Positions 25,470 through 34,484 of a stretch of DNA of 64,000 nucleotides are shown here, in pieces. Every line of letters begins with the position of its first letter. Within the stretch, counting starts at the first letter, position 1. The notes under the pieces are model-generated. The model made no database searches. It saw only the letters and a list, made by a program, of their open reading frames with translations, and was not told where the DNA came from. This DNA comes from an uncultured Lachnospiraceae bacterium (lineage in GTDB: Bacteria > Bacillota > Clostridia > Lachnospirales > Lachnospiraceae), in contig CAKRGM010000005.1 of NCBI GenBank assembly GCA_934330725.1, positions 60,459-124,458 on the forward strand. The letters are read 5' to 3'. The translations under genes and the position numbers were made by a program.

Positions 25470-26605
25470 ATATCACTTTGCCTCCAAATTTTTTCAATTG
25501 CCCCGCTTATAAACTTTTCCTGTTCTTTGGACATTGGCTTATTATTCTGAAGAAAATATAACTCTTCAAAATATTCCTGTGGGGACCTGTTCTTACTACA
25601 TTCCGTAAGATTTAATTCACCAGACATGCGTGTTCTTGTATTATCATAATCAAGCTTCATAATATTAGGATAAATTGCCCTTAATCTTCCTATAGCATCA
25701 GGTATTTCTTCTTCATCCGTCAGCGTAATATACATATAATCATGTATATCTGTACCAATATAATTCTCTCTGTTTGTTATATATTCATAGGTATTCTTAA
25801 TATGGCGCATATCCCTTAATGGTTTAAGCATTTCCTTTTCGATTGTAACACAGCCTTCCCCATCAATCTCACCTATAAGAACACACTTATTATCATTCAC
25901 CTCTGAAAATGAATACTTTAACGGAGTTCCGCAATATCTTATGTTGTCACTTTGCACCTTCTGCTGACTGTGAATATGCCCCAATGCAGTATAGTTAAAC
26001 CTGTTAAATAAATCCGCACTTATATTGTCAAGCCCGCCTACTGCTATTTCTTCTGACTCTGTTCTTTTTGCTCCTGTAATAAACTGATGTGCAATCATGA
26101 TATTACGTCTGCTGTAATCAATATCTGCTTCATCAATAACCACCCTGACAGCATCCTCGTATGTCTGGATATTCTTTTCAGGATAATATCTTCTTACGAT
26201 TGATGGCCTTATAAAAGGCAGCATATATATATTGACAGCACCATACCTGTCTTCATAAATGCTCCTGTATAGCTGTCCGTCAAATACAGGTGCTATATGT
26301 ATCCTGTTCTTTTCAATAATTCTTGAACCAAATGACAGTCTTTCTGCCGAATCATGATTGCCACTGATTATATACACCTCACGTTCAAGCATAAAAAGAT
26401 CTGTTAAAAATTCATCAAATAAACTGACAGCCTCTTGAGTTGCAACCGCCTTATCATAAATATCTCCGGCAATAAACACCACATCGGCATCCTTTTTCTT
26501 AATAATATCTGTGATACTCTTTAATATATACTTCTGGTCTTCTATCATTGAGAACTCATTAACTCTTTTACCTAAATGTAAATCCGATATATGCGCAAAC
26601 CTCAC
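25466..26605 (-). CDS. sbcD: Exonuclease subunit SbcD (Mre11-like nuclease)
   Basis: A 379-aa metallophosphoesterase nuclease. The two-metal motifs are seen as DLHLGKR (8-14), GDIYD, GNHDSAERLSFGS and GHIHSQQ. A GTG start at 26605 (MRFAHISDLHLGK) is chosen because the family begins this way and GAGG lies 6 nt upstream. The upstream frame open to 26674 runs through repeat copy C and is not expected to be protein. It is co-translated with sbcC. Confidence 0.94.
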   Translation of the reverse strand: MRFAHISDLHLGKRVNEFSMIEDQKYILKSITDIIKKKDADVVFIAGDIYDKAVATQEAVSLFDEFLTDLFMLEREVYIISGNHDSAERLSFGSRIIEKNRIHIAPVFDGQLYRSIYEDRYGAVNIYMLPFIRPSIVRRYYPEKNIQTYEDAVRVVIDEADIDYSRRNIMIAHQFITGAKRTESEEIAVGGLDNISADLFNRFNYTALGHIHSQQKVQSDNIRYCGTPLKYSFSEVNDNKCVLIGEIDGEGCVTIEKEMLKPLRDMRHIKNTYEYITNRENYIGTDIHDYMYITLTDEEEIPDAIGRLRAIYPNIMKLDYDNTRTRMSGELNLTECSKNRSPQEYFEELYFLQNNKPMSKEQEKFISGAIEKIWRQSDI

Positions 26606-26606
26606 G

Positions 26607-26755
26607 TTAATCCTCATTTCTGAGCAACTTTGTTGTGAAGAGGCGATGAGAAATTCGCCTAGGCGATTTCTCATCTGCCATCATGAGCTATTTGTTTTGC
26701 TCAGAACAAATAGCCGTGTGAAATCAATCGCATCAGCATGATTTTTCACACTAAT
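26607..26755 (-). repeat. Structured 5' element, copy C (full length, most diverged)
   Basis: This lies directly upstream of the sbcD start. H0 is 26716-26751, H1 26686-26715 (GGCTATTTGTT and AACAAATAGCT), H2 26645-26675 (GATGAGAAAT...TTTCTCATC), H3 26625-26635 (CAAC-AAA-GTTG). The H1 loop CTGAGCAA (26697-26704) pairs perfectly over 8 bases with TTGCTCAG (26620-26627) near the ribosome site. These loop and arm sequences differ from copies A and B, yet pairing is kept. Confidence 0.85.
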
Positions 26756-26786
26756 TCCTTTGATACAAAATACAATGCAAAATATA

Positions 26787-26833
26787 AAAGCCTGACAATT
26801 AGTATAAATAGAATATACCAATCATCAGGCTTT
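26787..26833 (-). terminator. Terminator of cysK
   Basis: Arms AAAGCCTGA (26787-26795) and TCAGGCTTT (26825-26833) pair perfectly; T-rich sequence follows on the minus strand. It lies 47 nt past the cysK stop and upstream of repeat copy C. Confidence 0.8.
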
Positions 26834-26879
26834 GTCAATTGCTTATATATTTTTTATTCTTTTAGTAATATTTACTATA

Positions 26880-27809
26880 TTATTCAAATAAATCTGTTGA
26901 ATAGTATCTGTCACCGCTGTCAGGCAATAATGCAACAACTGTTTTGCCTTTATTCTCAGGACGTTTAAGCCATTCTACCGCCGCATATAATGCAGCTCCT
27001 GAAGAAATACCAACCTGAACGCCTTCAAATTTTGCGATCTTCTTTGCATAATCAAAAGCATCTTCATTTTCAACAGGTGTTACTTCATTGTAAATCTTTG
27101 TATTAAGTATTTTAGGAACAAAACCTGCACCTATACCCTGAATCTTATGTGGACCCGGCTTTCCTGCTGATAATACTGGTGATGATGCTGGTTCAACTGC
27201 AATAACTTCAATAGCCGGATTCTTCTCCTTTAAATATTCACCGACACCTGTTACTGTTCCGCCTGTACCAACACCGGCAACAAATGCATCTACCTTTCCA
27301 TCTGTATCTGCCCATATCTCAGGACCTGTAGTTTTCTTATGTGCTGTAACATTAGCAGGGTTAACAAACTGTCCAACAACAATACTTCCAGGTATTTCCT
27401 TATTAAGTTCATCGGCCTTTGCTATTGCTCCACTCATTCCCTTTGAACCTTCTGTTAAAACTATCTGTGCACCATATGCCTTGATTATGTTACGTCTTTC
27501 AACGCTCATTGTTTCAGGAAGTACGATTATTGCTTTATATCCTTTTGCAGTTGCAATAGCTGCAATACCAATACCTGTATTTCCTGATGTTGGCTCTATA
27601 ATTGTTCCGCCCGGCTTAAGTGTACCCTTTTCTTCAGCGTCTTCTATCATCTCACGTGCAATACGATCCTTTACGCTTCCTGCAGGATTAAAATATTCAA
27701 GCTTTGCTAAAAGTCTTCCTTCTACTCCGAACTCCTTCTCAAGATGCTTAAATTCTACTATTGGTGTATTGCCAATTAATTCTGTAACTGATCCATAAAT
27801 CTTTCCCAT
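26880..27809 (-). CDS. cysK: Cysteine synthase A
   Basis: A 309-aa PLP enzyme. The Schiff-base Lys is K47 in NPAGSVKDRIA, the PLP phosphate loop is TSGNTG (74-79), and the GTGGT-type motif GVGTGGTVTG follows. It makes cysteine from O-acetylserine and sulfide in the cytosol. It stands alone under its own promoter (27917-27945). Sequence does not show the CysM-specific features, so CysK is preferred. Confidence 0.94.
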   Translation of the reverse strand: MGKIYGSVTELIGNTPIVEFKHLEKEFGVEGRLLAKLEYFNPAGSVKDRIAREMIEDAEEKGTLKPGGTIIEPTSGNTGIGIAAIATAKGYKAIIVLPETMSVERRNIIKAYGAQIVLTEGSKGMSGAIAKADELNKEIPGSIVVGQFVNPANVTAHKKTTGPEIWADTDGKVDAFVAGVGTGGTVTGVGEYLKEKNPAIEVIAVEPASSPVLSAGKPGPHKIQGIGAGFVPKILNTKIYNEVTPVENEDAFDYAKKIAKFEGVQVGISSGAALYAAVEWLKRPENKGKTVVALLPDSGDRYYSTDLFE

Positions 27810-27873
27810 TGTTATTCCGCCTTTCTTTATAATTAATATTGATTAAGTAGCTTATTTAGTGCCTTAAATGCAT

Positions 27874-27945
27874 TTCATACATTTCATATTATATAAGTAT
27901 GAATTACTGTGGTTTTATATTACACTCAAATCACATAAATGTCAA
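27874..27945 (-). promoter_or_regulatory. cysK promoter with downstream dyad
   Basis: TTGACA (27940-27945) and TAATAT (27917-27922) are spaced 17 bp. Downstream, TTCATAC...GTATGAA (27874-27880 and 27897-27903) forms a 7-bp dyad with a 16-nt centre in the leader and could bind a cysteine regulator. No CymR consensus was matched. Confidence 0.65.
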
Positions 27946-27960
27946 TACAAAAAATTAAAA

Positions 27961-28031
27961 AAAGAACGAAACCTCATTATGAATCACTCTGTCACATATA
28001 CAAAGTAATAACATAATGAATTTCGTTCTTT
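27961..28031 (-). terminator. Terminator of the ATP synthase operon
   Basis: Outer arms AAAGAACGAAA (27961-27971) and TTTCGTTCTTT (28021-28031) pair perfectly, with inner CATTATG/CATAATG arms (27975-27981, 28012-28018). On the minus strand the stem is followed by a run of T. Confidence 0.85.
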
Positions 28032-28100
28032 TGTAAATTATTAAGAAACTGCATTTATAACTAGGTGCCCGGTATATCGTGCAAAATCAGCTTCCTGATA

Positions 28101-28508
28101 TTAAATATGTTTATCCTTGAATTTTAATCTTGTCATTGCACGAGCCATTGAAGCCTGTGAATGATGATATTCCTGAAGACTCTGTTTCTGACGCATCTGC
28201 TCCTTAGCACGCTCTAACGCAGCCTGAGCACGTTTTTCATCAATATCTTCAGGTCTTTCAGCTGTATCAACCAGTACCGTAACACGGTTATTGATTGCTT
28301 CTGCAAATCCAAGTCCTAAGACAACTTTATGCTCGTTTCCATCTTCTGTCTTAAATACCGCTTCGCCATTATTTATTGCGATTACAAGATTCTCATGGTG
28401 TGCAAGTATCTGCTTAAGTCCATCTGTGGCAGGCAATATTATTGAAGTTGCCTTGCCTTCAAAGAAAATCTTATCGCTGGCAATTATTCTGAGGCTAAAT
28501 GTATTCAT
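28101..28508 (-). CDS. atpC: F1Fo ATP synthase epsilon subunit
   Basis: A 135-aa subunit with an N-terminal beta-barrel (MNTFSLRIIASDKIFFEGKATSIILPATDG, residues 1-85) and a two-helix C-terminal arm (about 90-130), which can inhibit ATP hydrolysis. It is the last gene of the operon, 11 nt after atpD, with a GGAGG ribosome site. Confidence 0.94.
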   Translation of the reverse strand: MNTFSLRIIASDKIFFEGKATSIILPATDGLKQILAHHENLVIAINNGEAVFKTEDGNEHKVVLGLGFAEAINNRVTVLVDTAERPEDIDEKRAQAALERAKEQMRQKQSLQEYHHSQASMARAMTRLKFKDKHI

Positions 28509-28519
28509 ACAATTACCTC

Positions 28520-29917
28520 CTATTCAGCATTTTCCATACTCTTAGCTTTTTCTATAACATCATCAATTGTACCAACATTAAAGAATGCATTTTCAGGATA
28601 ATCATCCATTTCACCATCAACTATCATCTTAAAGCCTCTAATTGTTTCCTTGATTGGTACATATTTTCCTTTAATACCTGTAAAGTTTTCAGCTACGAAG
28701 AATGGCTGTGATAAGAACTTCTGAACCTTTCTGGCTCTTGTTACTGTCTTCTTATCTTCATCTGAAAGTTCTTCCATACCAAGAATTGCAATAATATCCT
28801 GTAATTCCTTGTATTTCTGTAAAATTTCCTGTACTTTTCTTGCTGTTTCATAATGTTCTTCACCAACTACATCAGCCTCAAGAATTCTTGAAGATGACTC
28901 AAGTGGATCTACAGCAGGATAAATACCCTGTTCAACAATCTTACGTGAAAGAACTGTTGTTGCATCAAGATGTGCAAATGTTGTAGCTGGTGCCGGGTCA
29001 GTAAGGTCATCGGCAGGAACATAAACAGCCTGTACTGATGTAACAGAACCATTCTTTGTTGAAGCGATTCTTTCCTGAAGTTCACCGACATCTGTAGCAA
29101 GTGTTGGCTGATAACCAACGGCTGAAGGCATACGTCCTAAAAGTGCTGAAACCTCTGAACCAGCCTGTACAAAACGGAAAATGTTATCGATAAATAACAA
29201 TACGTTCTGGTGCTGCTCATCTCTGAAATATTCGGCCATTGTAAGACCTGTTTCAGCAACTCTCATACGGGCACCAGGTGGTTCATTCATCTGTCCAAAC
29301 ACTAAGGCTGTTTTTTCAAGAACGCCTGATGCTTTCATTTCACTCCATAAGTCATTACCTTCACGTGAACGTTCACCAACACCTGTAAATATTGAATATC
29401 CACCATGCTCAGTTGCAATATTTCTGATTAATTCCTGTATAAGTACTGTTTTACCTACACCGGCACCTCCGAAAAGACCAATTTTACCACCTTTTGCATA
29501 AGGTGCAAGTAAATCGATTACTTTGATACCAGTTTCAAGTACTTCAACAACAGGGCTCTGGTCTTCAAATGAAGGTGGATCTCTGTGAATGACCCAGTGC
29601 TCCTCATTTTCAAGGCTTTCGCCACCATCAATTGTATCACCTAAAACATTGAATAATCTACCCAGTGTTTTATCACCAACCGGAACCTTGATACCTGCTC
29701 CGGTAGCAGTTACTTCCATATCTCTGTGAAGACCTTCACTGGAAGCAAGCATAATACAGCGGACTGTATTATTACCAATATGCTGTGCTACTTCCATTAC
29801 ACATTTCTTTCCGTTGTTATCAACTTCAAGAGCATCTTTAATATATGGGAGATCGTTGTTTTCAAAAACTACATCGATAACAGGTCCCATGACCTGAACA
29901 ATTTTACCCTTATTCAT
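28520..29917 (-). CDS. atpD: F1Fo ATP synthase beta subunit
   Basis: A 465-aa catalytic F1 subunit. Walker A is GGAGVGKT (150-157) and the catalytic base E182 is in GERSREGNDL; DNIFRF follows near residue 245. It binds ATP/ADP at the alpha-beta interface in the cytoplasm. The start ATG has no ribosome site close by; the nearest GGAGG is 33 nt upstream, before a possible micro-ORF that ends on this ATG. Confidence 0.97.
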   Translation of the reverse strand: MNKGKIVQVMGPVIDVVFENNDLPYIKDALEVDNNGKKCVMEVAQHIGNNTVRCIMLASSEGLHRDMEVTATGAGIKVPVGDKTLGRLFNVLGDTIDGGESLENEEHWVIHRDPPSFEDQSPVVEVLETGIKVIDLLAPYAKGGKIGLFGGAGVGKTVLIQELIRNIATEHGGYSIFTGVGERSREGNDLWSEMKASGVLEKTALVFGQMNEPPGARMRVAETGLTMAEYFRDEQHQNVLLFIDNIFRFVQAGSEVSALLGRMPSAVGYQPTLATDVGELQERIASTKNGSVTSVQAVYVPADDLTDPAPATTFAHLDATTVLSRKIVEQGIYPAVDPLESSSRILEADVVGEEHYETARKVQEILQKYKELQDIIAILGMEELSDEDKKTVTRARKVQKFLSQPFFVAENFTGIKGKYVPIKETIRGFKMIVDGEMDDYPENAFFNVGTIDDVIEKAKSMENAE

Positions 29918-29961
29918 AGTACAACTATTATATCGCTATCTGCAATACGTCCTCCTCTCCA

Positions 29962-30855
29962 CTATTTTTTCTTTTTATTCTTTTGTGCTTTCGCACCGGC
30001 AACTACTTCGGTAATTTCCTGTGTAATTGCTGCCTGACGTACTCTGTTATATTCAATGGACAAATCATGCAGCATTGTTTCTGCACTCTTTGTAGCTGCA
30101 TCCATTGCCTGCATTCTCAGATTATGCTCACTTGAAAATGCTTCGACAAGAGCACCATAAATAAATCCCTGAACATAATTAGGTATGATATTATTTATTA
30201 CATCTTCAGCTGACGGAGATAACACTAATTCCTCACGTCTTACATCGCTTGGTATCTTGATGCTGAAATTAGCTTTTTTAAGAGGAAGCAGTCTTTCCTT
30301 CTCAAGCTGTGTTACTGCACCATTCACCATACGTGTATATATAACTATAATTTCATCCAGTTCCTTTTTTAAATACTGCTCAATGATTATTTCAGATATG
30401 TTTCTTGCTCTGTTCATTGTTGGATTCTGTGCAGTATAATGGAACTGATGTGCAACTTCCAGTCCTTTTTTCCTGAAGTAATGTCTTCCCATTTCACCTA
30501 CAACAAATAACTTTGCATTTTCATTTTCGGTAAGACATTTTTCAACTTCCTTGAAAATATTGTGGTTATAAGCCCCTGCAAGTCCCTTATCTGCAGTAAT
30601 TACAAGATATCCAATCTTGGCATCTTTTTTATTACTTACATCATCCATATCAAAATACTGATTGTCAATATCAGGAACATGCCTTAATATTCTTGAGATT
30701 TCTCCACGTAATGTATAGAAATACGGCTCAGTTTCAGCAAGGCTTTTTTTTGCTTTTTGTAACTTAGAGGATGAAATCATATACATAGCATTAGTGATTT
30801 TCATAGTATCGCTGATACTTTTCATTCTGTCCTGAATCTCTCTAGCGTTTGCCAT
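29962..30855 (-). CDS. atpG: F1Fo ATP synthase gamma subunit
   Basis: A 297-aa rotor shaft subunit. It has the N-terminal coiled-coil MANAREIQDRMKSISDTMKITNAMYMISSSKLQKAK and the C-terminal helix pair EHNLRMQAMDAATKSAETMLHDLSIEYNRVRQAAITQEITEVVAGA, both diagnostic. It turns inside the alpha3beta3 ring and links it to the c-ring. GAGGAGG lies 7 nt before the ATG. Confidence 0.96.
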   Translation of the reverse strand: MANAREIQDRMKSISDTMKITNAMYMISSSKLQKAKKSLAETEPYFYTLRGEISRILRHVPDIDNQYFDMDDVSNKKDAKIGYLVITADKGLAGAYNHNIFKEVEKCLTENENAKLFVVGEMGRHYFRKKGLEVAHQFHYTAQNPTMNRARNISEIIIEQYLKKELDEIIVIYTRMVNGAVTQLEKERLLPLKKANFSIKIPSDVRREELVLSPSAEDVINNIIPNYVQGFIYGALVEAFSSEHNLRMQAMDAATKSAETMLHDLSIEYNRVRQAAITQEITEVVAGAKAQKNKKKK

Positions 30856-30871
30856 GTTTTACCTCCTCACT

Positions 30872-32380
30872 TTACTGAAATGTTTTCTTAAATTCGCCTG
30901 CCACATCAATAATCTGCTGCTTTAATTCATCTGTAAGCACTTTCTGTGTGTTAAGAGCATCGAAAATATCTTTATGCATTCCTGAGAAGAAGTCAATCAT
31001 TTCCATCTGGAATCTCTTAACCTTTTCAATTGGAACATCAATAAATATCTTATTAGTAGCTGCAACAAGTGTAACTACCTGCTCTGGCATGCTTAAAGGT
31101 CTGCATAAAGGCTGCTTTAATAATTCCATAAGTGAACGTCCATATGCAAGCTGTTCCTTTGTTGAATCATCAAGATCTGAACTAAGCTGTGTAAATGCTT
31201 CCATTTCTCTGTACTGTGCAAGATCAATTCTTATGCTTCCTGAAGATTTCTTCATAGCCTTTGTCTGCGCTGCACCACCAACACGCGATACAGAAAGACC
31301 CACGTTAACGGCTGGTCTCATACCTGAGAAGAATAAGTCACTTTCAAGGAATATCTGTCCATCTGTGATTGAAATTACATTTGTAGGAATGTATGCAGAT
31401 ACATCTCCTGCCTGTGTTTCGATGATTGGCAATGCTGTAATTGAACCGCCGCCAAGTTCATCACTTAACTTACTTGAACGCTCAAGTAATCTTGAATGAA
31501 GGTAGAATACATCACCAGGATATGCTTCACGTCCAGGTGAACGCTCAAGCAATAATGACAATGCTCTGTATGCTACCGCATGCTTTGAAAGGTCATCATA
31601 AACAATTAAAACATCCTTGCCCTTGTGCATGAAATACTCAGCCAGTGATGTACCTGAATATGGTGCTATGTACTGAAGTGGTGCCGGATCACTTGCTGTA
31701 GCAGCTAAAATGATTGAATAATCCATTGCATCATGCTTCTTTAAAGTATTAACAATCTTGGCAACTGTTGATGCTTTCTGACCGATAGCAACATAAATAC
31801 AGATTACATCTTTGCCCTTCTGATTCAATATTGTATCAATTGCAATAGATGTCTTACCTGTCTGACGATCTCCAATAATAAGTTCTCTTTGTCCTTTACC
31901 AATTGGGAACATAGAGTCAATTGCAAGAATACCTGTTTCCAATGGTTCGTCAACAGACTTTCTATCAATAATACCAGGAGCCTCCTGTTCAATAGGACGA
32001 TAATCTGTGCTTTCAATATCACCATTACCATCAATAGGAGCTCCCAATGCATTTATAATTCTTCCAACAAATGCATCACCGACAGGAATACCTGCCTTTT
32101 TACCTGTTCTTACAACCTTAGAACCTTCTTTGATACCTGTATCTTTACCAAAAAGAATACAGCCGATTTCAGTACTTCTGATATCCTGAACCATACCCTT
32201 TGTGCCATCTTCAAATACTACTATTTCTCCATACATGGCATGATCTATACCATATACAGTAGCAATACCATCGCCTACGTAGATAACGGTACCAGTTTCT
32301 TTTTCAGTTGTATCATATTCAAAATTTTCTATTTCACTCTTTAAAATAGATATAATTTCCTCTGAACTAATAGAACTCAA
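30872..32380 (-). CDS. atpA: F1Fo ATP synthase alpha subunit
   Basis: A 502-aa F1 subunit with Walker A GDRQTGKT (170-177) and the alpha-type Arg finger region SVSRVGGAAQ (about 370). Its non-catalytic nucleotide site and Arg finger support ATP synthesis at beta. The start is a TTG at 32378-32380, with GAGGTGATATT just upstream. It follows atpH by 4 nt. Confidence 0.97.
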   Translation of the reverse strand: MSSISSEEIISILKSEIENFEYDTTEKETGTVIYVGDGIATVYGIDHAMYGEIVVFEDGTKGMVQDIRSTEIGCILFGKDTGIKEGSKVVRTGKKAGIPVGDAFVGRIINALGAPIDGNGDIESTDYRPIEQEAPGIIDRKSVDEPLETGILAIDSMFPIGKGQRELIIGDRQTGKTSIAIDTILNQKGKDVICIYVAIGQKASTVAKIVNTLKKHDAMDYSIILAATASDPAPLQYIAPYSGTSLAEYFMHKGKDVLIVYDDLSKHAVAYRALSLLLERSPGREAYPGDVFYLHSRLLERSSKLSDELGGGSITALPIIETQAGDVSAYIPTNVISITDGQIFLESDLFFSGMRPAVNVGLSVSRVGGAAQTKAMKKSSGSIRIDLAQYREMEAFTQLSSDLDDSTKEQLAYGRSLMELLKQPLCRPLSMPEQVVTLVAATNKIFIDVPIEKVKRFQMEMIDFFSGMHKDIFDALNTQKVLTDELKQQIIDVAGEFKKTFQ

Positions 32381-32384
32381 AATA

Positions 32385-32888
32385 TCACCTCTTTACCAGT
32401 TTCTGCTGTAACTGCTTTATTTTTCCCTGAACACTTCTGTCGATTTCAAAATCACCGGCATTAATTACAAAGCCTCCAAGTAATTCAGGTTTATGAATAA
32501 ATTGTAATTCAATATCATTCTTATTGAACTTACCCTTAAGAAAAGTTTTCATACGGGCTACCTGATTATCATCAGGCATGGTTACATATGACAAAGTTGC
32601 TGTTAAAACTCCTTTAATATCATCTGTATGCTTCTTGTATGCATCGACTATTTCATTAATGCGGCTCATATCCTGATTCCTGCATACGACTTTTAAGAAA
32701 TTATGCATTTCTTTTGGAAATACTTTATCAATTATATCGTATTTTGATTTTAATGAAACGATCGGACTGTTTAACACGCAAGGAAGCTGTTCAGTCATAT
32801 TGTATATGTCCTTTGCTTCATATACAGCTGCTTCCGGAATTTTAAGGTCATATAAAACTATTGCATAATTAATTGATGTCTGTGTCAT
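32385..32888 (-). CDS. atpH: F1Fo ATP synthase delta subunit
   Basis: A 167-aa stator subunit (OSCP-like). The C-terminal domain ends with DFEIDRSVQGKIKQLQQKLVKR, matching the family. It ties the b subunits to the top of F1. The start MTQTS at 32888 overlaps the atpF 3' end by 20 nt. In-frame GTG or ATG codons slightly upstream (32906, 32894) are less likely. Confidence 0.9.
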   Translation of the reverse strand: MTQTSINYAIVLYDLKIPEAAVYEAKDIYNMTEQLPCVLNSPIVSLKSKYDIIDKVFPKEMHNFLKVVCRNQDMSRINEIVDAYKKHTDDIKGVLTATLSYVTMPDDNQVARMKTFLKGKFNKNDIELQFIHKPELLGGFVINAGDFEIDRSVQGKIKQLQQKLVKR

Positions 32889-33369
32889 GGGCATCACCTG
32901 CTTCACCTAAAAATTCATCATATAATTTCTTGTTATCCAAATCACATGATTTGTCTGTAATTACACTTGTTGCAGCTGTCATAGCAAGATTTGCAATTTC
33001 TGACTCCATACTGCGAATTGCTTTTGCTCTCTGTAATTCAACAGTTTTCTGTGCGTCTTTGATAATCTTACCTGCCTGATTGTTAGCGTCATCTACAATT
33101 CTGTCATATTCACTCTTTGCATTAACTCTTGCATCAGAAATGATATTGGCAGCTGATGTTTCTGCATTTTTAAATGTCTCGTCATAGCTTGCTTTGAGCT
33201 TATTAGCAGCATCTTCTGTCTCAGCTGCATGTGCAAGCTGTTCATCAATCATGGCCTTACGCTTTTCCATTATTGCAACTACAGGTCCAAATAAAAACTT
33301 TTTCAACAACAAAAATAATATCAGCAGATTTATAATAGTAAAGACAAGATTTATATCTAATCTCAGCAT
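32869..33369 (-). CDS. atpF: F1Fo ATP synthase b subunit
   Basis: A 166-aa stator stalk protein with one N-terminal membrane helix (INLVFTIINLLILFLLLKKFLFGPVVAIM) and a long charged coiled coil. It dimerises and holds F1 against rotation. It lies between atpE and atpH as usual. Confidence 0.94.
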   Translation of the reverse strand: MLRLDINLVFTIINLLILFLLLKKFLFGPVVAIMEKRKAMIDEQLAHAAETEDAANKLKASYDETFKNAETSAANIISDARVNAKSEYDRIVDDANNQAGKIIKDAQKTVELQRAKAIRSMESEIANLAMTAATSVITDKSCDLDNKKLYDEFLGEAGDAHDTDIN

Positions 33370-33402
33370 CTTTAGCGCCTGCCTTTCATAATTTATTAAA
33401 TG

Positions 33403-33627
33403 TTATTTAAGTACGAAGATTGAAATAAGTGCTACAACAACACCATAAATAGCAGTTGCTTCTGACAATGCTGAACCAAGTAAAAGTGTCTTTGTAATCT
33501 TGCTGTCTGCCTCTGGCTGTCTTGCAACGGCTTCTACTGCCTTACCTGTTGCGTTTCCAATACCAAGACCTGCTCCAATACCTGATAATGCTGCGATACC
33601 AGCTCCAATAGCTAAAATTGCGTTCAT
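33403..33627 (-). CDS. atpE: F1Fo ATP synthase c subunit
   Basis: A 74-aa double-helix ring protein with the ion-binding E56 in GSALSEATAIYG and the loop RQPEA (36-40). Na+-type c subunits have Gln in helix 1 and Glu-Ser-Thr...Tyr in helix 2; here the Gln is I23 and the Ser after Glu is A57, though T58 and Y61 remain. A proton-coupled ring is therefore more likely. GGAG precedes the ATG. Confidence 0.94.
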   Translation of the reverse strand: MNAILAIGAGIAALSGIGAGLGIGNATGKAVEAVARQPEADSKITKTLLLGSALSEATAIYGVVVALISIFVLK

Positions 33628-33679
33628 AATTTTTTTCTCCTTTTTTGAATTTTTTTGGACATCCGACTATTTAATAAAA

Positions 33680-34384
33680 TTATTCGGTTGCCTCTTTAAT
33701 AAATAGCGAAGTTAAAAAAACAAATATGTATGCCTGAATCATTCCGTCAAACAAATCGAAATAACAGCTGAATGCTACAGGCACGGCAACTGGAACTACT
33801 AATTTAACTAATTCCATGATAACGAATGCGCCGAGTACATTACCAAAAAGTCGCATACACAATGATAAAGGTCGTATGATAACTTCCAGTATATTAAATG
33901 GTGTTACAATGGCAATCGGCTCTGTAAAGCTCTTTAACCATCCTTTCGGACCTTTGGCATGAATTCCGGCATACTCAATAAGTATAATACTCATCAATGC
34001 TAAAGCTACAGTTACGTTCAATGCTTTTGTTGGCGGTTTAAAACCAAACAGACCTATTGCATTAGATACACCAATATATAACATGACTGTTGCAAGATAT
34101 GGTGTATATCGTTTTCCCTTTTCGCCAAGCGATTCGCCAAAGAACTTATATATCCATCCAATGGCTGCTTCAAGAAGTAACTGTTTTTTGCCTGGATTTT
34201 CAACTTTTAAGTTTCTTACAAGGCATATGGATAACAACACAAGAACTGCCATTACTATCCATGTTACAACTGTCGCTTCTGATACCGGAATTCCATTTCC
34301 AACAGGTATTGTGAAAACCGTCTCGCAATTGAACTCTTCAACCAATGAGTTTATTTTTTCATCCGTAATACTCACTCCTTTCAA
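33680..34384 (-). CDS. atpB: F1Fo ATP synthase a subunit
   Basis: A 234-aa membrane stator with the key Arg in RPLSLCMRLFGNVLGAFVI (about residue 175) and the C-terminal IQAYIFVFLTSLFI helix. It forms the half-channels for ions with the c ring. It leads the operon; there is no atpI. No ATG start is available: TTG at 34384 lacks a ribosome site, and AAAGGAG at about 34374-34380 would suit an ATT codon at 34369. The true start is uncertain. Confidence 0.93.
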   Translation of the reverse strand: MKGVSITDEKINSLVEEFNCETVFTIPVGNGIPVSEATVVTWIVMAVLVLLSICLVRNLKVENPGKKQLLLEAAIGWIYKFFGESLGEKGKRYTPYLATVMLYIGVSNAIGLFGFKPPTKALNVTVALALMSIILIEYAGIHAKGPKGWLKSFTEPIAIVTPFNILEVIIRPLSLCMRLFGNVLGAFVIMELVKLVVPVAVPVAFSCYFDLFDGMIQAYIFVFLTSLFIKEATE

Positions 34385-34455
34385 TCACTATTTTAAAACA
34401 CTGATAACGTCCAAAAAAATATCTTTTGAGCTGTCATACTATGTGCGTTTTGATG

Positions 34456-34484
34456 ATACTACTATTATATCACTTTATTGTCAA
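34456..34484 (-). promoter_or_regulatory. Probable promoter of the atp operon
   Basis: TTGACA (34479-34484) and TAGTAT (34456-34461) are spaced 17 bp. A TATAAT inside the spacer (34464-34469) is too close to this -35. No other good promoter was seen before atpB. Confidence 0.5.

Noticed and set aside
33403..33627. Na+-type c subunit from the T58/Y61 residues
   Set aside because: The key Gln in helix 1 (I23) and Ser after Glu (A57) are missing, so the full Na+ signature is not present.
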